Program-made: the position numbers and the translations under genes
Notes under the pieces: generated by a model
What the model was told of the DNA's origin: nothing
Databases searched by the model: none
Seen by the model: only the letters and a program-made list of their open reading frames with translations
DNA from: Chryseobacterium sp. MYb264
Lineage (GTDB): Bacteria > Bacteroidota > Bacteroidia > Flavobacteriales > Weeksellaceae
Direction: 5' to 3'
DNA: 64,000 nucleotides
NCBI RefSeq assembly: GCF_035974275.1
Contig: NZ_CP142422.1
Coordinates: 682,001-746,000, forward strand
In this document: piece after piece, positions 54,386 to 63,594 of the stretch
How the letters are laid out: every line of letters starts with the position of its first letter
Numbering within the stretch: position 1 is the first letter of the stretch

Positions 54386-56842
54386 ATGAAGAAGAATGTA
54401 TCCACATTAATCAAGCTTTCTCAGAAGGCAAAATATTCAGGTTTATTCTTGGCTTTGTTGGCGGCATCGCCATTGGCAAAAGCTCAGAATACACCCACGC
54501 TGAATGTTGACGGAAAAACGTTTAAAGATTTAAACAAAAACGGAAAATTAGACACTTGGGAAGATACGCGTCTTTCGGTTGATAAAAGAATTGATGCGAT
54601 CATCAAGCAAATGACCAACGCTGAAAAGGTTGATTTACTGATCGGAACAGGGATGCCGGGAATCGAAGTCCTGACAGGACCTGTTGGTGATTCAAAACAA
54701 GGATTGGTTCCGGGAGCAGCTGGAGGAACGGCCAATTTTGAGCGATTCGGAATTCCTGCGACAGTCGTGGCGGATGGGCCTGCAGGTCTGAGAATTGCAC
54801 CAACGAGAGAAAATGATACCAAAACGTATTATGCAACGGCATTTCCGGTAGGAACAGCTTTGGCTTCAACTTGGAACAAAACATTGTTAGAACAGGTTGG
54901 AAAAGCCATGGGAAATGAGGTGAAAGAATATGGAGTAGACGTTTTATTGGCTCCTGCTTTGAACATCAATAGAAATCCTTTAAACGGAAGAAATTTTGAA
55001 TATTATTCGGAAGATCCTTTAATCTCAGGAAAAACTGCTGCGGCAATTGTGAACGGAATCCAGTCGCAGGGTGTGGGAACTTCAATCAAGCATTTTGCTG
55101 CGAATAATGAAGAAACCAATCGTCTGACGATCAATGCGCATGTTTCTGAGCGGGCAATGAGAGAATTGTATTTGAGAAATTTTGAAATTACAGTAAAAGA
55201 ATCCCAGCCTTGGACGGTGATGTCTTCTTACAATAAATTAAATGGCGTTTATACTTCAGATTCTAAAGATCTGTTAACTCAGGTTTTAAGAAAAGAATGG
55301 GGGTTCAAAGGAATTGTAATGACCGACTGGTTCGGAGGTTTTCCTGGATTTGAATCAATCAGAGACGGTGGAATTTCCGATGTTGTAAAACAGATGAATG
55401 CCGGAAATGATCTTTTGATGCCGGGAATTCCTGCTCAGAAAAAAGTGTTGTTAGCAGCATTAGATTCAGGGAAATTATCTCAGGAAGTGGCTAATTTGAA
55501 TGTAAAGAGAATTTTAGAATATATCTTCAAAACACCGACTTTTGCCCAATATAAATACAGCGATCAGCCTGATTTGGCCCAACACGCGCAGGTAACGAGA
55601 AATGCAGCGGCTGAAGGGATGATTTTGCTTAAAAATGATGGGAATGCATTGCCTTTTGCAAACAAACAAAAAGAAGTTTCGCTATTTGGGGTAACATCTT
55701 ATGCATGGATCACAGGAGGGACTGGAAGCGGAAGTGTGAACAATAAGCACACTGTATCTCTTTTAGAAGGTCTGAATGCGGCCGGATACAAGCTGGACAA
55801 AGAACTGGTGGATCTTTATAAACCTCACGCCGAAAAAGAAGCTGCTGCAGAATTAGTTGAAAGAAAGAAAAAAGGAATTTTAGGGCTGCCGGGAAGATTA
55901 TCCGAAATGAAAATGGATGACGCCTTCTATGCTAAAAAGGCTGAAACTTCTGAAATAGCCTTTGTGACATTAGGAAGAAATTCCGGAGAAGGAGGAGATA
56001 GAGTAGTGAATGAAGATTTTGATCTGGCCGCGGAAGAAATCGAAATGCTGGATAAGATCTCGAAAGCTTTCCACACGAAAGGTAAAAAAGTGGTGGTGAT
56101 TCTGAACATCGGTGGTGTTATTGAAACCGCATCATGGAAAGATAAAGTGGATGCTGTTTTACTAGCTTGGCAACCGGGACAGGAAGGCGGGCACTCCGTT
56201 GCAGACGTGGTTTCAGGAAAGATCAATCCTTCAGGAAAACTGACGATGACTTTCCCGGTGAAATATTCAGATACACCTTCAGCAAAGAATTTCCCAGGAG
56301 TTCCTGTGGAAAATCCAAAAGAGGTAACGTATGAAGAAGGAGTTTATGTGGGATACCGTTATTTTGATACATTTAATGTAAAACCATCTTATGAATTCGG
56401 TTTTGGTAAATCCTACACGAATTTTGATTATTCCAATATAAAGATCAGTTCACCAACATTCAATAACAAAATTGAGGTAAGCATTGATGTGAAAAATACA
56501 GGAAAAGTAGCCGGAAAGGAAGTTGTTCAGCTGTATTTATCGGCTCCTCATGAGTCTATTGACAAACCAAATGCTGAATTGAAAGCCTACGCCAAAACAA
56601 AAGAATTGCATCCAAACGAAAGTCAGACGATTACTTTAAGTTTAAGTCCGAAAGATCTCGCTTCATTTGTTACCGCAAAATCTGCGTGGATCGCTGAGTC
56701 CGGGAAATATAAAGTTTCAGTCGGAGCATCTTCACAGGATATTAAACAAACCACATCCTTTGCTCTTCCAAAAGAGCTGGTAGTGGAAAAAGTACAGCAT
56801 GTTTTTCCTGCGGATAAACAGTTTACAGATTTAAAACCGTAA
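54386..56842 (+). CDS. Secreted glycoside hydrolase family 3 beta-glucosidase-like enzyme
   Basis: The 818-residue protein has a long signal peptide (to about LAKAQ, residue 34) and an EF-hand-like loop FKDLNKNGKLDTWEDTRLSV at 46-65. The GH3 barrel shows SIKHFAANNEE and the nucleophile D314 in GIVMTDWFGG. The second domain carries the probable acid/base Glu in LGRNSGEGGDR, and a C-terminal FnIII-like domain lies at about 690-770 (VSIDVKNTGKVAGKEVVQLYL). It resembles fungal and bacterial beta-glucosidases. It is the last gene of the locus before a good terminator. Confidence 0.93.
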   Translation: MKKNVSTLIKLSQKAKYSGLFLALLAASPLAKAQNTPTLNVDGKTFKDLNKNGKLDTWEDTRLSVDKRIDAIIKQMTNAEKVDLLIGTGMPGIEVLTGPVGDSKQGLVPGAAGGTANFERFGIPATVVADGPAGLRIAPTRENDTKTYYATAFPVGTALASTWNKTLLEQVGKAMGNEVKEYGVDVLLAPALNINRNPLNGRNFEYYSEDPLISGKTAAAIVNGIQSQGVGTSIKHFAANNEETNRLTINAHVSERAMRELYLRNFEITVKESQPWTVMSSYNKLNGVYTSDSKDLLTQVLRKEWGFKGIVMTDWFGGFPGFESIRDGGISDVVKQMNAGNDLLMPGIPAQKKVLLAALDSGKLSQEVANLNVKRILEYIFKTPTFAQYKYSDQPDLAQHAQVTRNAAAEGMILLKNDGNALPFANKQKEVSLFGVTSYAWITGGTGSGSVNNKHTVSLLEGLNAAGYKLDKELVDLYKPHAEKEAAAELVERKKKGILGLPGRLSEMKMDDAFYAKKAETSEIAFVTLGRNSGEGGDRVVNEDFDLAAEEIEMLDKISKAFHTKGKKVVVILNIGGVIETASWKDKVDAVLLAWQPGQEGGHSVADVVSGKINPSGKLTMTFPVKYSDTPSAKNFPGVPVENPKEVTYEEGVYVGYRYFDTFNVKPSYEFGFGKSYTNFDYSNIKISSPTFNNKIEVSIDVKNTGKVAGKEVVQLYLSAPHESIDKPNAELKAYAKTKELHPNESQTITLSLSPKDLASFVTAKSAWIAESGKYKVSVGASSQDIKQTTSFALPKELVVEKVQHVFPADKQFTDLKP

Positions 56843-56856
56843 ATAATTGAATCATG

Positions 56857-56885
56857 AGAGGTTGCTTAGGCAGCCTCTTTTTTTA
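56857..56885 (+). terminator. Terminator at the end of the glycan locus
   Basis: AGAGGTTGC, loop TTAG and GCAGCCTCT (one G-T wobble) are followed by an eight-base T-run. Confidence 0.88.
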
Positions 56886-56940
56886 TGATACAGATAGTTT
56901 TCACCTATCATTTTATGTTCATTATATAAAGAGAAAGGAT

Positions 56941-56948
56941 TAATTTTG
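56941..56948 (+). promoter_or_regulatory. Candidate -7 promoter box
   Basis: TAATTTTG matches TAnnTTTG and lies 18 bases before the DsbA-like gene at 56967. No clear -33 box is seen. Confidence 0.4.
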
Positions 56949-56966
56949 AATCGTAAAATTTAAACA

Positions 56967-57667
56967 ATGAAAATAGAAATTTGGTCGGATGTGATGTGTC
57001 CGTTTTGCTATATCGGGAAACATAATTTTGAACAGGCGCTTGAAAAACTACCTTTTAAAGATAAGGTTGAAGTAGAGTGGAAGAGCTTTCAGCTGGATCC
57101 TACATTGGAATCGGGGAAGGCCATCAGTACAGCCCAGTATTTTAAAGAAAAAAAAGGCTTTCAGGAATCTCAGTCGCAACAGATGATGAGTCATGTCGCA
57201 GAAGCCGGAAGGGCGGCGGGATTGGAGTTTAACTTTGCTAAGGCGTTAATCACCAACACCTTTTCTGCACATAAAATTCTTCATTTAGCTAAGAAATACG
57301 GTAAAGGCAATGAAATGGAAGAACTTTTGTTCAAAGCGCACTTTACAGATGGCAAAGATGTTTCGGATGCCGGTGTTTTAGCTTCTTTAGCTTCAGAATT
57401 GGGAGTAAATGAGGAAGAAACCCAAAAAGTACTGAACTCAGATGAATTTGATTATGAGGTGAGTCAGGATATTGTAGAAGCCAAAAACAATGGAATCAGC
57501 AGTGTGTTCCTTTCTTTGTATTGAACGGAAAATATGCCGTTTCAGGCGCACAACCCGTGAATGTTTTTGAAGATGCCCTGACACAAACCTACAAGGAAAC
57601 TGTATCTCCTTTCACGAATTTATCAGAGGGAGGTAACTCTTGCGATGAAAATGGCTGTGAGATTTAA
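56967..57667 (+). pseudogene. DsbA/FrnE-family oxidoreductase gene with a frameshift
   Basis: The first frame runs from 56967 to the stop at 57524 and encodes the FrnE-type start IEIWSDVMCPFCYIGKHNFEQAL, with the CxxC-like CPFC site. After codon 178 the frame fails. Reading GTGTT at 57504-57508 as GTT restores GISSVPFFVLNGKYAVSGAQP, the cis-proline segment of the family, and continues to a stop at 57667 with the usual C-terminal CDENGC. The cause looks like a duplicated TG. It may be a disabled gene or a sequencing error. An intact protein would have 233 residues and act as a cytoplasmic thiol oxidoreductase. Confidence 0.85.
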
Positions 57668-58107
57668 GAAAGGAAAAAATCATCTTCTTTTCTTCTGAAG
57701 TAAAGGATTCTGGATGATAAAGGGTGAAGAAGAAATTCACCCTTATTTATGACTTCAGCATCGTTAAGGTGCCCTGTCCATGATGAATTGTTTTCATCTT
57801 CAATAATTACATTCAAATCGAAAACGGGTCCGGCTAAAGTACTTTGAATATTTCCCGAAATGCTGGCCTCGGATTTTTGAGTGTCCATTTTTATATTAAA
57901 GTATTTTTGTGAGCCTGGAGTTTTAAAACGTATGAGAGGTCCTTTAATCATCACCACACCAAATATTTGTGCCGTTTCTATTTGCTGGCTGACTACAAAA
58001 TCGGTTAATGCTTCCCTAAGGTTGGCGTGATCTTTAATGCTGATCAGGTAACTGCTTTCAATTTTTCTCGCTGACCAAAAATTACCGCTAAGGTACTCTG
58101 TATCCAT
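57664..58107 (-). CDS. PPC/DUF296-domain protein
   Basis: The product is 147 residues and matches the plant and prokaryote conserved (PPC, DUF296) domain: ESSYLISIKDHANLREALTDFVVSQQIETAQIFGVVMIKGPLIRF, then ASISGNIQSTLAGPVFDLNVIIEDENNSSWTGHLNDAEV. In plants the domain is joined to AT-hook DNA-binding motifs. In bacteria it is a small trimeric protein of unknown role. It converges with the frameshifted gene, with stop codons overlapping by four bases. Confidence 0.85.
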   Translation of the reverse strand: MDTEYLSGNFWSARKIESSYLISIKDHANLREALTDFVVSQQIETAQIFGVVMIKGPLIRFKTPGSQKYFNIKMDTQKSEASISGNIQSTLAGPVFDLNVIIEDENNSSWTGHLNDAEVINKGEFLLHPLSSRILYFRRKEDDFFLS

Positions 58108-59101
58108 TCTTAAAAAAATTTATTATACAAGTACAAGTGGCATCAATAAAGCCTGCCGCTATACAGCATTCTTTGTGCCATCTCGTTCGGATTATGATGG
58201 ATAAAGTCCAAAACCTGGGGATTTGGCAAAAAGTGTAGATCGTTTGAAAATTAAAATAGGAGTTTGATTTTTATTTCCCAGAGGATAATGTTGATTTAAT
58301 GTCAGGTATTTAAAGGGGGCGTTATTGTAAAAACCTTGGTAAAGTATTCTGAGTTTAATCTCAAATTAATGGTCTTAGATTACTGCCAGAACGACAAAAG
58401 GGAAAGTAAACAGAATTTGAAAATTCAGCAAAATTAATCCCTATCTGGTAATTCGTGACTCTAAGAAAGTATTTCATCGGTGAAAATCTATGCGATCTGC
58501 GTGAAAATAATATATTTTAAATCTCGAAATGTCACCCCGGCTTTTGTATCTGATCCATTATGAGTAATTGCTGATATTAATAACCAAGCCTAAAAGATGT
58601 AATGCAACACTTGTCTGTTATTATATTGTTAGGATTTTAGTCTTTTAAAAGCGATAGAAAAATATACCACAAATGTATCATGTTGTGAAATATTTTACGT
58701 CATTAATGCCTTTTTGTGGTTAAGTTTTAACAATTGTTGAAAGCTTGATTGTAATCATGAAAAGGGTAGATTCTAAACCTCTACATTTGAAAAATCAATC
58801 AGAATAAATAAGCTGTGGTAAAAAGCGAGGAAAAAATGAAAAATAATACCCTAATAGCACAAAACGTGGTATGTATGTGGTATTTTAATTTTGTGAAATT
58901 TTAATCATTTTTTCTTTCTTTGCTCTTACCAAAAAATTATGACATGAAGGTTATGTTTATAATTTTAATCAAAATTAGTGTTTTAATGAAAAATATACAT
59001 TAATATACAATGGACAGGTTGTTTTTTTGAAAGTTAAAGTTTTAATAAAAAAAGAGTGGATTAATACCGGTGCTTGTTAAGAGTATCGGAAATGAATAGA
59101 G
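58108..59101. other. 994-base region without a recognisable gene
   Basis: No open frame of useful length is present on either strand. It is AT-rich and contains the repeat copy at 58665-58723, a TAATTTTG box at 58886-58893 and a direct repeat of GTGGTAT near 58866. I see no similarity to a decayed protein, but a small RNA cannot be excluded. Confidence 0.6.
58665..58723. repeat. Dispersed inverted repeat, copy F
   Basis: The left end is TACCACAAATGTATC and the right end CCTTTTTGTGGTTAA. The end words match the other copies, with a short 35-base interior. Confidence 0.55.
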
Positions 59102-59458
59102 ATGAGAAAAAATAATATGAAAAACGAAAAATCTGAAACAAATTTTGAAGATCTAAATCAAAAAATTTTGGCACAGGACGAAATTACAGTATTGGCCAAG
59201 GAAAATTCGCCACGTCTTTTGAATAAGTTTAGGTTAGTTTATCCTGATTTTTTTAACAAAATATTCGCTATACAGCCAAATCTGAAGAATTCTGAGCTAA
59301 TTTTTTGTATTTATCTTAAACTCAATTTATCAACAAAAGAGATTGCCACCTATACTTTTGTAACCCCGAAGGCGATCCAGAATCGAAAAAACCGTCTCCG
59401 GAAGAAACTGAATATTGCTTCTGACACCGATATCTATAAGTGGTTCAATCAACTTTAA
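59102..59458 (+). CDS. Orphan LuxR-type helix-turn-helix protein
   Basis: The 118-residue protein consists of a short polar N-terminus and a LuxR/NarL-like DNA-binding domain: NSELIFCIYLKLNLSTKEIATYTFVTPKAIQNRKNRLRKKLNIASDTDIYKWFNQL. The same domain ends much larger flavobacterial regulators with TPR and membrane segments. Here those sensing parts are missing. It may be a remnant or a stand-alone regulator. The start at 59102 is used; an ATG at 59117 is also possible. It converges with the MBL-fold gene, with three bases between stops. Confidence 0.75.
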   Translation: MRKNNMKNEKSETNFEDLNQKILAQDEITVLAKENSPRLLNKFRLVYPDFFNKIFAIQPNLKNSELIFCIYLKLNLSTKEIATYTFVTPKAIQNRKNRLRKKLNIASDTDIYKWFNQL

Positions 59459-59461
59459 ATA

Positions 59462-60193
59462 CTACAATTGTATCACGGTCTTCTCAAGGTCGTGATACAA
59501 AAGTACTTTCCAGTGCTCCTTCTGCCCTTGAGCCTGCCATTGTTGTCTCAAACGCATTGCTTTTTTTCCGTCGAAATCGCTTTTATAGGCAACATGATAC
59601 TTAAGATAGGATTCCTGTGGAAGATTGTCTGCCCCATAAAATACGGTATAATTATTTTCTTTAATCCAGAATACCTGCATAAAAGGCGTATGCCCTCCGA
59701 CTACCTGATAGGAAACAGCCCTGCTGATATTCCCATCATCGCTATGCATCCAGACGATATTGGGCAACTGAACCATTTTTTCCAATGTATCAAAATCAAA
59801 TGAATAATTTCCTGGATTTGATCTGGCAAAATCAAGCTCTCTTTTTTGAATGAAAATTTCGGCGTTGGGGAAATTAGGCTCGAAGCCTGATTCCGTTTTG
59901 TTGATAATGCCCTCAATATGATCTTTGTGCAAATGAGAAAGTAAGATCTTAGTGATCTGATGCGGATAAATATTTTCTTTTTCAAGAGTCTGAAGAATGA
60001 TGGGTTGCCCCTTTTCATTTTTCCAGCCAATGCCTCCGTCCAAAAGGATATAATCTTCTTCTGTAATAATTAAGAAAGGTTGTACAGACATTTTAATTCC
60101 GCTTAGCTGATTCCAATTTTCATTGGTAAGCAATGTAAATTCTTTAGTATTATTGGTGAAAAAATCACCTTCTTTTAATGGAATTACTTTCAT
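59462..60193 (-). CDS. MBL-fold metallo-hydrolase
   Basis: The 243-residue hydrolase has the metal motif SHLHKDHIEG (HxHxDH), with later ligands in GGHTPFMQ and LYHD. The glyoxalase II-like/lactonase-like arrangement with LLDGGIGW suggests a quorum-lactonase-like or general esterase relative. No signal peptide is present. It is a single gene; a 684-base gap precedes its start. The substrate is unknown. Confidence 0.87.
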   Translation of the reverse strand: MKVIPLKEGDFFTNNTKEFTLLTNENWNQLSGIKMSVQPFLIITEEDYILLDGGIGWKNEKGQPIILQTLEKENIYPHQITKILLSHLHKDHIEGIINKTESGFEPNFPNAEIFIQKRELDFARSNPGNYSFDFDTLEKMVQLPNIVWMHSDDGNISRAVSYQVVGGHTPFMQVFWIKENNYTVFYGADNLPQESYLKYHVAYKSDFDGKKAMRLRQQWQAQGQKEHWKVLLYHDLEKTVIQL

Positions 60194-60877
60194 AGTATAC
60201 TCTGAAATACTTTATAACAGCAAAGGTCTTTAATTTTTTTATATTTAAAAAACGCTTTTTTTCGATACTAATTATCGCTGAAACCGATTGAAATTAACAG
60301 ATGAACGCTATCTCATATTCCCATAGCGCTTCATACAAATGCTTCTTCATAATAGATTGGCAGTTACAAAAGTTGGAGAGAAATGGTTCCAGGCATATTT
60401 CTGGCAACGGATGAAAGAATATGTCTACGTCCCGTCGATCGTATTTCACAGATCACATTCATCTTTAGATACTGAGTAATACTGTTTTCTTTTTGAATTT
60501 ACCTTAAGAGGTTAAATATGAGTAGCGTCGGGTAAAACCCGATGAATACGTATTCAATGATGTTATAACCCCGCAGGGGTTGATTAATGTAAAGGAAATT
60601 TCAAAGATAAAATGGTATAAACAGGTTTGAAATGTAAAAATAAAAAAGCCCCTATAAAGATAGAGGCCTAAAAAAACACAAATGATGAAAAAAAATTATT
60701 TCGTGCTTCAAATATAATGAATTTATCATTATTCTAATAATTTTTTTATAAAAAATATATTTTAACTAAAAAAATATTCACTTCCTGTGAAATATTCTGA
60801 TGTTTTTCCTATTGCCTTTGCTTTGGCAGGAATGGGTTTTTTATTGCAGAATTCTGCTTAATATATCACTGCAGAGG
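60194..60877. other. 684-base region with REP-like hairpins and a lone terminator-like hairpin
   Basis: GTCGGGT/ACCCGAT at 60527-60543 and AACCCC/GGGGTT at 60567-60581 are two REP-type hairpins 23 bases apart. GCCCCTAT/ATAGAGGC at 60648-60667 with A/T flanks looks like a terminator, yet no gene lies next to it. An 11-codon frame at 60682-60717 (MMKKNYFVLQI) could be the leftover start of an exported protein. I see nothing else. Confidence 0.55.
60527..60581. repeat. Pair of REP-like hairpins
   Basis: GTCGGGT-AAA-ACCCGAT and AACCCC-GCA-GGGGTT lie close together. They resemble the hairpins at 53176-53210 in stem length and in having three-base loops, which suggests one dispersed family. Confidence 0.5.
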
Positions 60878-62218
60878 TCAGGTAACAGATAGCTTTTTAA
60901 AATAGGGCTTTATGAGCAAAATAAGAGTGGCTAAAGCGGCTGTAATCTCAATTAATGCACTTCCCCAGTAGATGCTTTTAACTCCAAAATAATAGGGGAG
61001 GATTATCATTAAAGGAATATACAGGACGAATTGCCTCAGAATCACTAAAAAACCTGCTTTTTTAGCGTGGTTTATCGCTGGATAATAGGAGAGAGCCAAA
61101 ACGGTGACCGGCAATACAGGAAGCACTGAGAAGAATAATCTGAAATCATGGATTTGTCCGGATCCGGCAATATGACCAGGCAGCATTATTCCCAGTAATT
61201 CTTTGGGAAATAATAAGGTAACAAAGAAAAAAGGAAATAAAACCGCAATACCCGCCAGGATATATGTCCTTAGAAATGCTTTGGCTCTTACTCGATTTCC
61301 GGCTCCGAAATTAATTCCTACAACAGGTTGTAAACCCCGCATAAGCCCAAAAAGAGGAGTCAAAAGAAATAAAAAAAACCGATTTAAAACGGTGAAAAAT
61401 GACAGGTCACTTTCTGTTCCGTATCGAACAATAGCATTAAGGATGATGATGCTCTGGACTACTCCTATTACGGATAATATCATTTCGGGAAGTCCCAAGC
61501 CAATCATTTTTTTTCCGATCTCAGTATGATACATCATGGATCTCCAGTTTGTTTTAAATGAACTTTTTCCTCTTGCGTAATACAAGAGACCGAGGAGTGA
61601 ATAGATTATCATCCCGCAATTGGTTGCCCAGGCTGCCCCTGCAACCCCCATGTCTAAAGTCGAAATAAAAACAGGCTTCAGGATGATGTCAATAATAAGA
61701 CCTGCAGCGATCATTGCAGCGGCAGTTTTCATTTTTCCTTCTGCACGAATCAGCATATTAATTGCCAAACCGTAAATCCAGAATATTGTTCCTACTAGTG
61801 TTGCTCGGAAATACGCAACGGCTATGGTTTGCAGATCTCCCTTGCCACCCATCACGGCCAGAAGCTGATGAGCGAAAATATAGGCCGGAACGGCACAAAT
61901 TAGAGAGAACAAAATACATAGAATATTAAAACTACCGAATAACCGGTAGAGTTTGGCCTTTTCGTTTTTTCCGATCCACAGGCTGACAGCTGCTCCGGCT
62001 CCCGTACCTACCAACCTTCCGAAGCCCAATATAATCTGAGAGAGAGGATATGCCATTCCCACTGCTGCCAGAGCTTTTGTATTGATCAGATAGCCCACAA
62101 AAATAGCATCCAAAAAATTATTGATGCCATAGAGAACAATCGCTGCGACCGCAGGCCACGAAGTTTCCCACATGACCTTTGTCAAACCACCGGTTAAGAT
62201 GAATGTTTTGCGGTCCAT
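60878..62218 (-). CDS. MATE-family efflux transporter, probable siderophore exporter
   Basis: The 446-residue protein has about 12 membrane segments in two MATE halves: TSWPAVAAIVLYGINNFLDAIFVGYLI, LVGTGAGAAVSLWIGKNEK, and PLFGLMRGLQPVVGINFGAGNRVRAKAF. MATE pumps export organic compounds using Na+ or H+. Its start lies 25 bases inside the end of the monooxygenase gene, showing a tight operon with siderophore biosynthesis. Export of that siderophore is therefore the likely job. Confidence 0.9.
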   Translation of the reverse strand: MDRKTFILTGGLTKVMWETSWPAVAAIVLYGINNFLDAIFVGYLINTKALAAVGMAYPLSQIILGFGRLVGTGAGAAVSLWIGKNEKAKLYRLFGSFNILCILFSLICAVPAYIFAHQLLAVMGGKGDLQTIAVAYFRATLVGTIFWIYGLAINMLIRAEGKMKTAAAMIAAGLIIDIILKPVFISTLDMGVAGAAWATNCGMIIYSLLGLLYYARGKSSFKTNWRSMMYHTEIGKKMIGLGLPEMILSVIGVVQSIIILNAIVRYGTESDLSFFTVLNRFFLFLLTPLFGLMRGLQPVVGINFGAGNRVRAKAFLRTYILAGIAVLFPFFFVTLLFPKELLGIMLPGHIAGSGQIHDFRLFFSVLPVLPVTVLALSYYPAINHAKKAGFLVILRQFVLYIPLMIILPYYFGVKSIYWGSALIEITAALATLILLIKPYFKKLSVT

Positions 62219-63507
62219 ACTTTTGATGTATTAAATTGCTGAAAGGCTATTCGTTTTTCTACTTTATAAATTTCTCTTCCGGCGATGGAGTTGATAATTA
62301 CCGAATTCCGATAAGCCCCCATACCAAGGTCTGGCGTTACAAAGCCATGGGTATGAAGTTCGGCATTCTGAACAAAAACAGTAGCCCGCAGGTCAATGGT
62401 ATAATTACGACTGACATTCAACTGGCCTTCCTCCGTTCTTTGAATTAAATTTTCAATGCCTTTCAGGAATTCGGGTTCTTTATATTGATAACCCGTGGCC
62501 AAAATAATAAAGTCTGAGATATGTGAAAATGATGCCCCGTCCTGAACATGAGTGAAGTTAAGCAGATGGGTATTTCCCTCGGGATGTATGCTGTCGAGCT
62601 GAGAACTGGGTCTTAGTTCTGCGTATAGGGATTTATTTCCTACACTCATTTCATACAGCATATCAAAAATTTCATTAATGAGATCAAAATTAATCCCTTT
62701 ATAAAGAGGCGGCTGTCTTGAGAGAATATTTTTACGCATTTCCGGAGGCATCTGATAAAAATGATCAACGTATTCTGGGGAGGTTAATTCCAATGTTAAC
62801 TTGGAATACTCCATCGGAAAAAAACGATCCGGTCTGGTAAACCAATGCATCTTAAATGAAGGGTCTGTTTCCGGGAGTAGATCCCTGAAGATTTCTGCAG
62901 CGCTTTGCCCTGAGCCGATAATCGAGACCGAGTCGGATTCCAAAATATCCTTTTTACGATCAAGGTACTCCGAGGTATGAAGAACATTAGCGTAATTTTT
63001 TCCTTGCATAAATTGGGGGAGATTGGGCTGAGTTCCTGTACCCAAAGCCAGTTTTCGGGTATGGTATTTCGTTACATCATTATTTCTTAAATCTAAAACG
63101 TGAACGATATAGATTTCCCGGATTTCATCATATATGATATTTTCTACTTTCTTTTCGAAAAGGCAGTTGGTGAGTTGATGGCAAACCCATTGACAATACA
63201 GGTTATATTCTTTTCTTAAAATGTAAAAACTTTCCCGGATATAAAATTTGTATAAACGGTCTGTCTCCTTTAAAAAATGAAGAAAACTGAATGGACTGGC
63301 CGGGTTTGCCATGGTGACTAAATCTGCCATAAAAGGGACCTGAAGAGTCGCTTGGTCAAGCATGAGCCCCGGATGCCAGTCGAAACCTTCGGCCTGATCC
63401 AGAAAAAGAGAGTTGATAGATGCTACAGGCTGCAGAAGGGCTGCCAAGCCAAGGTTGAAAGGGCCGATTCCTATCCCGATGATATCGTATACTTTGTTAT
63501 TTTTCAC
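62194..63507 (-). CDS. Lysine/ornithine N-monooxygenase (siderophore biosynthesis)
   Basis: This 437-residue flavoprotein has the FAD site IGIGIGPFNLGLAALL, the NADPH site SIIGSGQSAAEIFRDLLPE and the late LATGYQYKEPEFL. The LMLDQATLQVPFMADLVTMANPASPFSFLHFL segment is typical of IucD/PvdA/AlcA-type enzymes. It hydroxylates the side-chain amine of lysine, ornithine or a diamine to begin hydroxamate siderophore synthesis. The start is GTG, with no upstream ATG before a stop. It lies between an acetyltransferase and a MATE exporter gene. Confidence 0.93.
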   Translation of the reverse strand: MKNNKVYDIIGIGIGPFNLGLAALLQPVASINSLFLDQAEGFDWHPGLMLDQATLQVPFMADLVTMANPASPFSFLHFLKETDRLYKFYIRESFYILRKEYNLYCQWVCHQLTNCLFEKKVENIIYDEIREIYIVHVLDLRNNDVTKYHTRKLALGTGTQPNLPQFMQGKNYANVLHTSEYLDRKKDILESDSVSIIGSGQSAAEIFRDLLPETDPSFKMHWFTRPDRFFPMEYSKLTLELTSPEYVDHFYQMPPEMRKNILSRQPPLYKGINFDLINEIFDMLYEMSVGNKSLYAELRPSSQLDSIHPEGNTHLLNFTHVQDGASFSHISDFIILATGYQYKEPEFLKGIENLIQRTEEGQLNVSRNYTIDLRATVFVQNAELHTHGFVTPDLGMGAYRNSVIINSIAGREIYKVEKRIAFQQFNTSKVWTAKHSS

Positions 63508-63537
63508 TGTTTTTATTTTAGACTGTTTTTATTATTC

Positions 63538-63570
63538 AAACCTTATAGAATGTTAAGGCCTATAAGGTTT
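63538..63570 (-). repeat. Intercistronic hairpin in the siderophore operon
   Basis: AAACCTTATAG and CTATAAGGTTT are exact 11-base inverted copies with an 11-base loop. The hairpin lies in the 87-base gap between acetyltransferase and monooxygenase genes. It has no U-run in the minus direction, so RNA processing or stability is more likely than termination. Confidence 0.55.
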
Positions 63571-63594
63571 AGGAAGTTGATGCCATGTCGCAGG

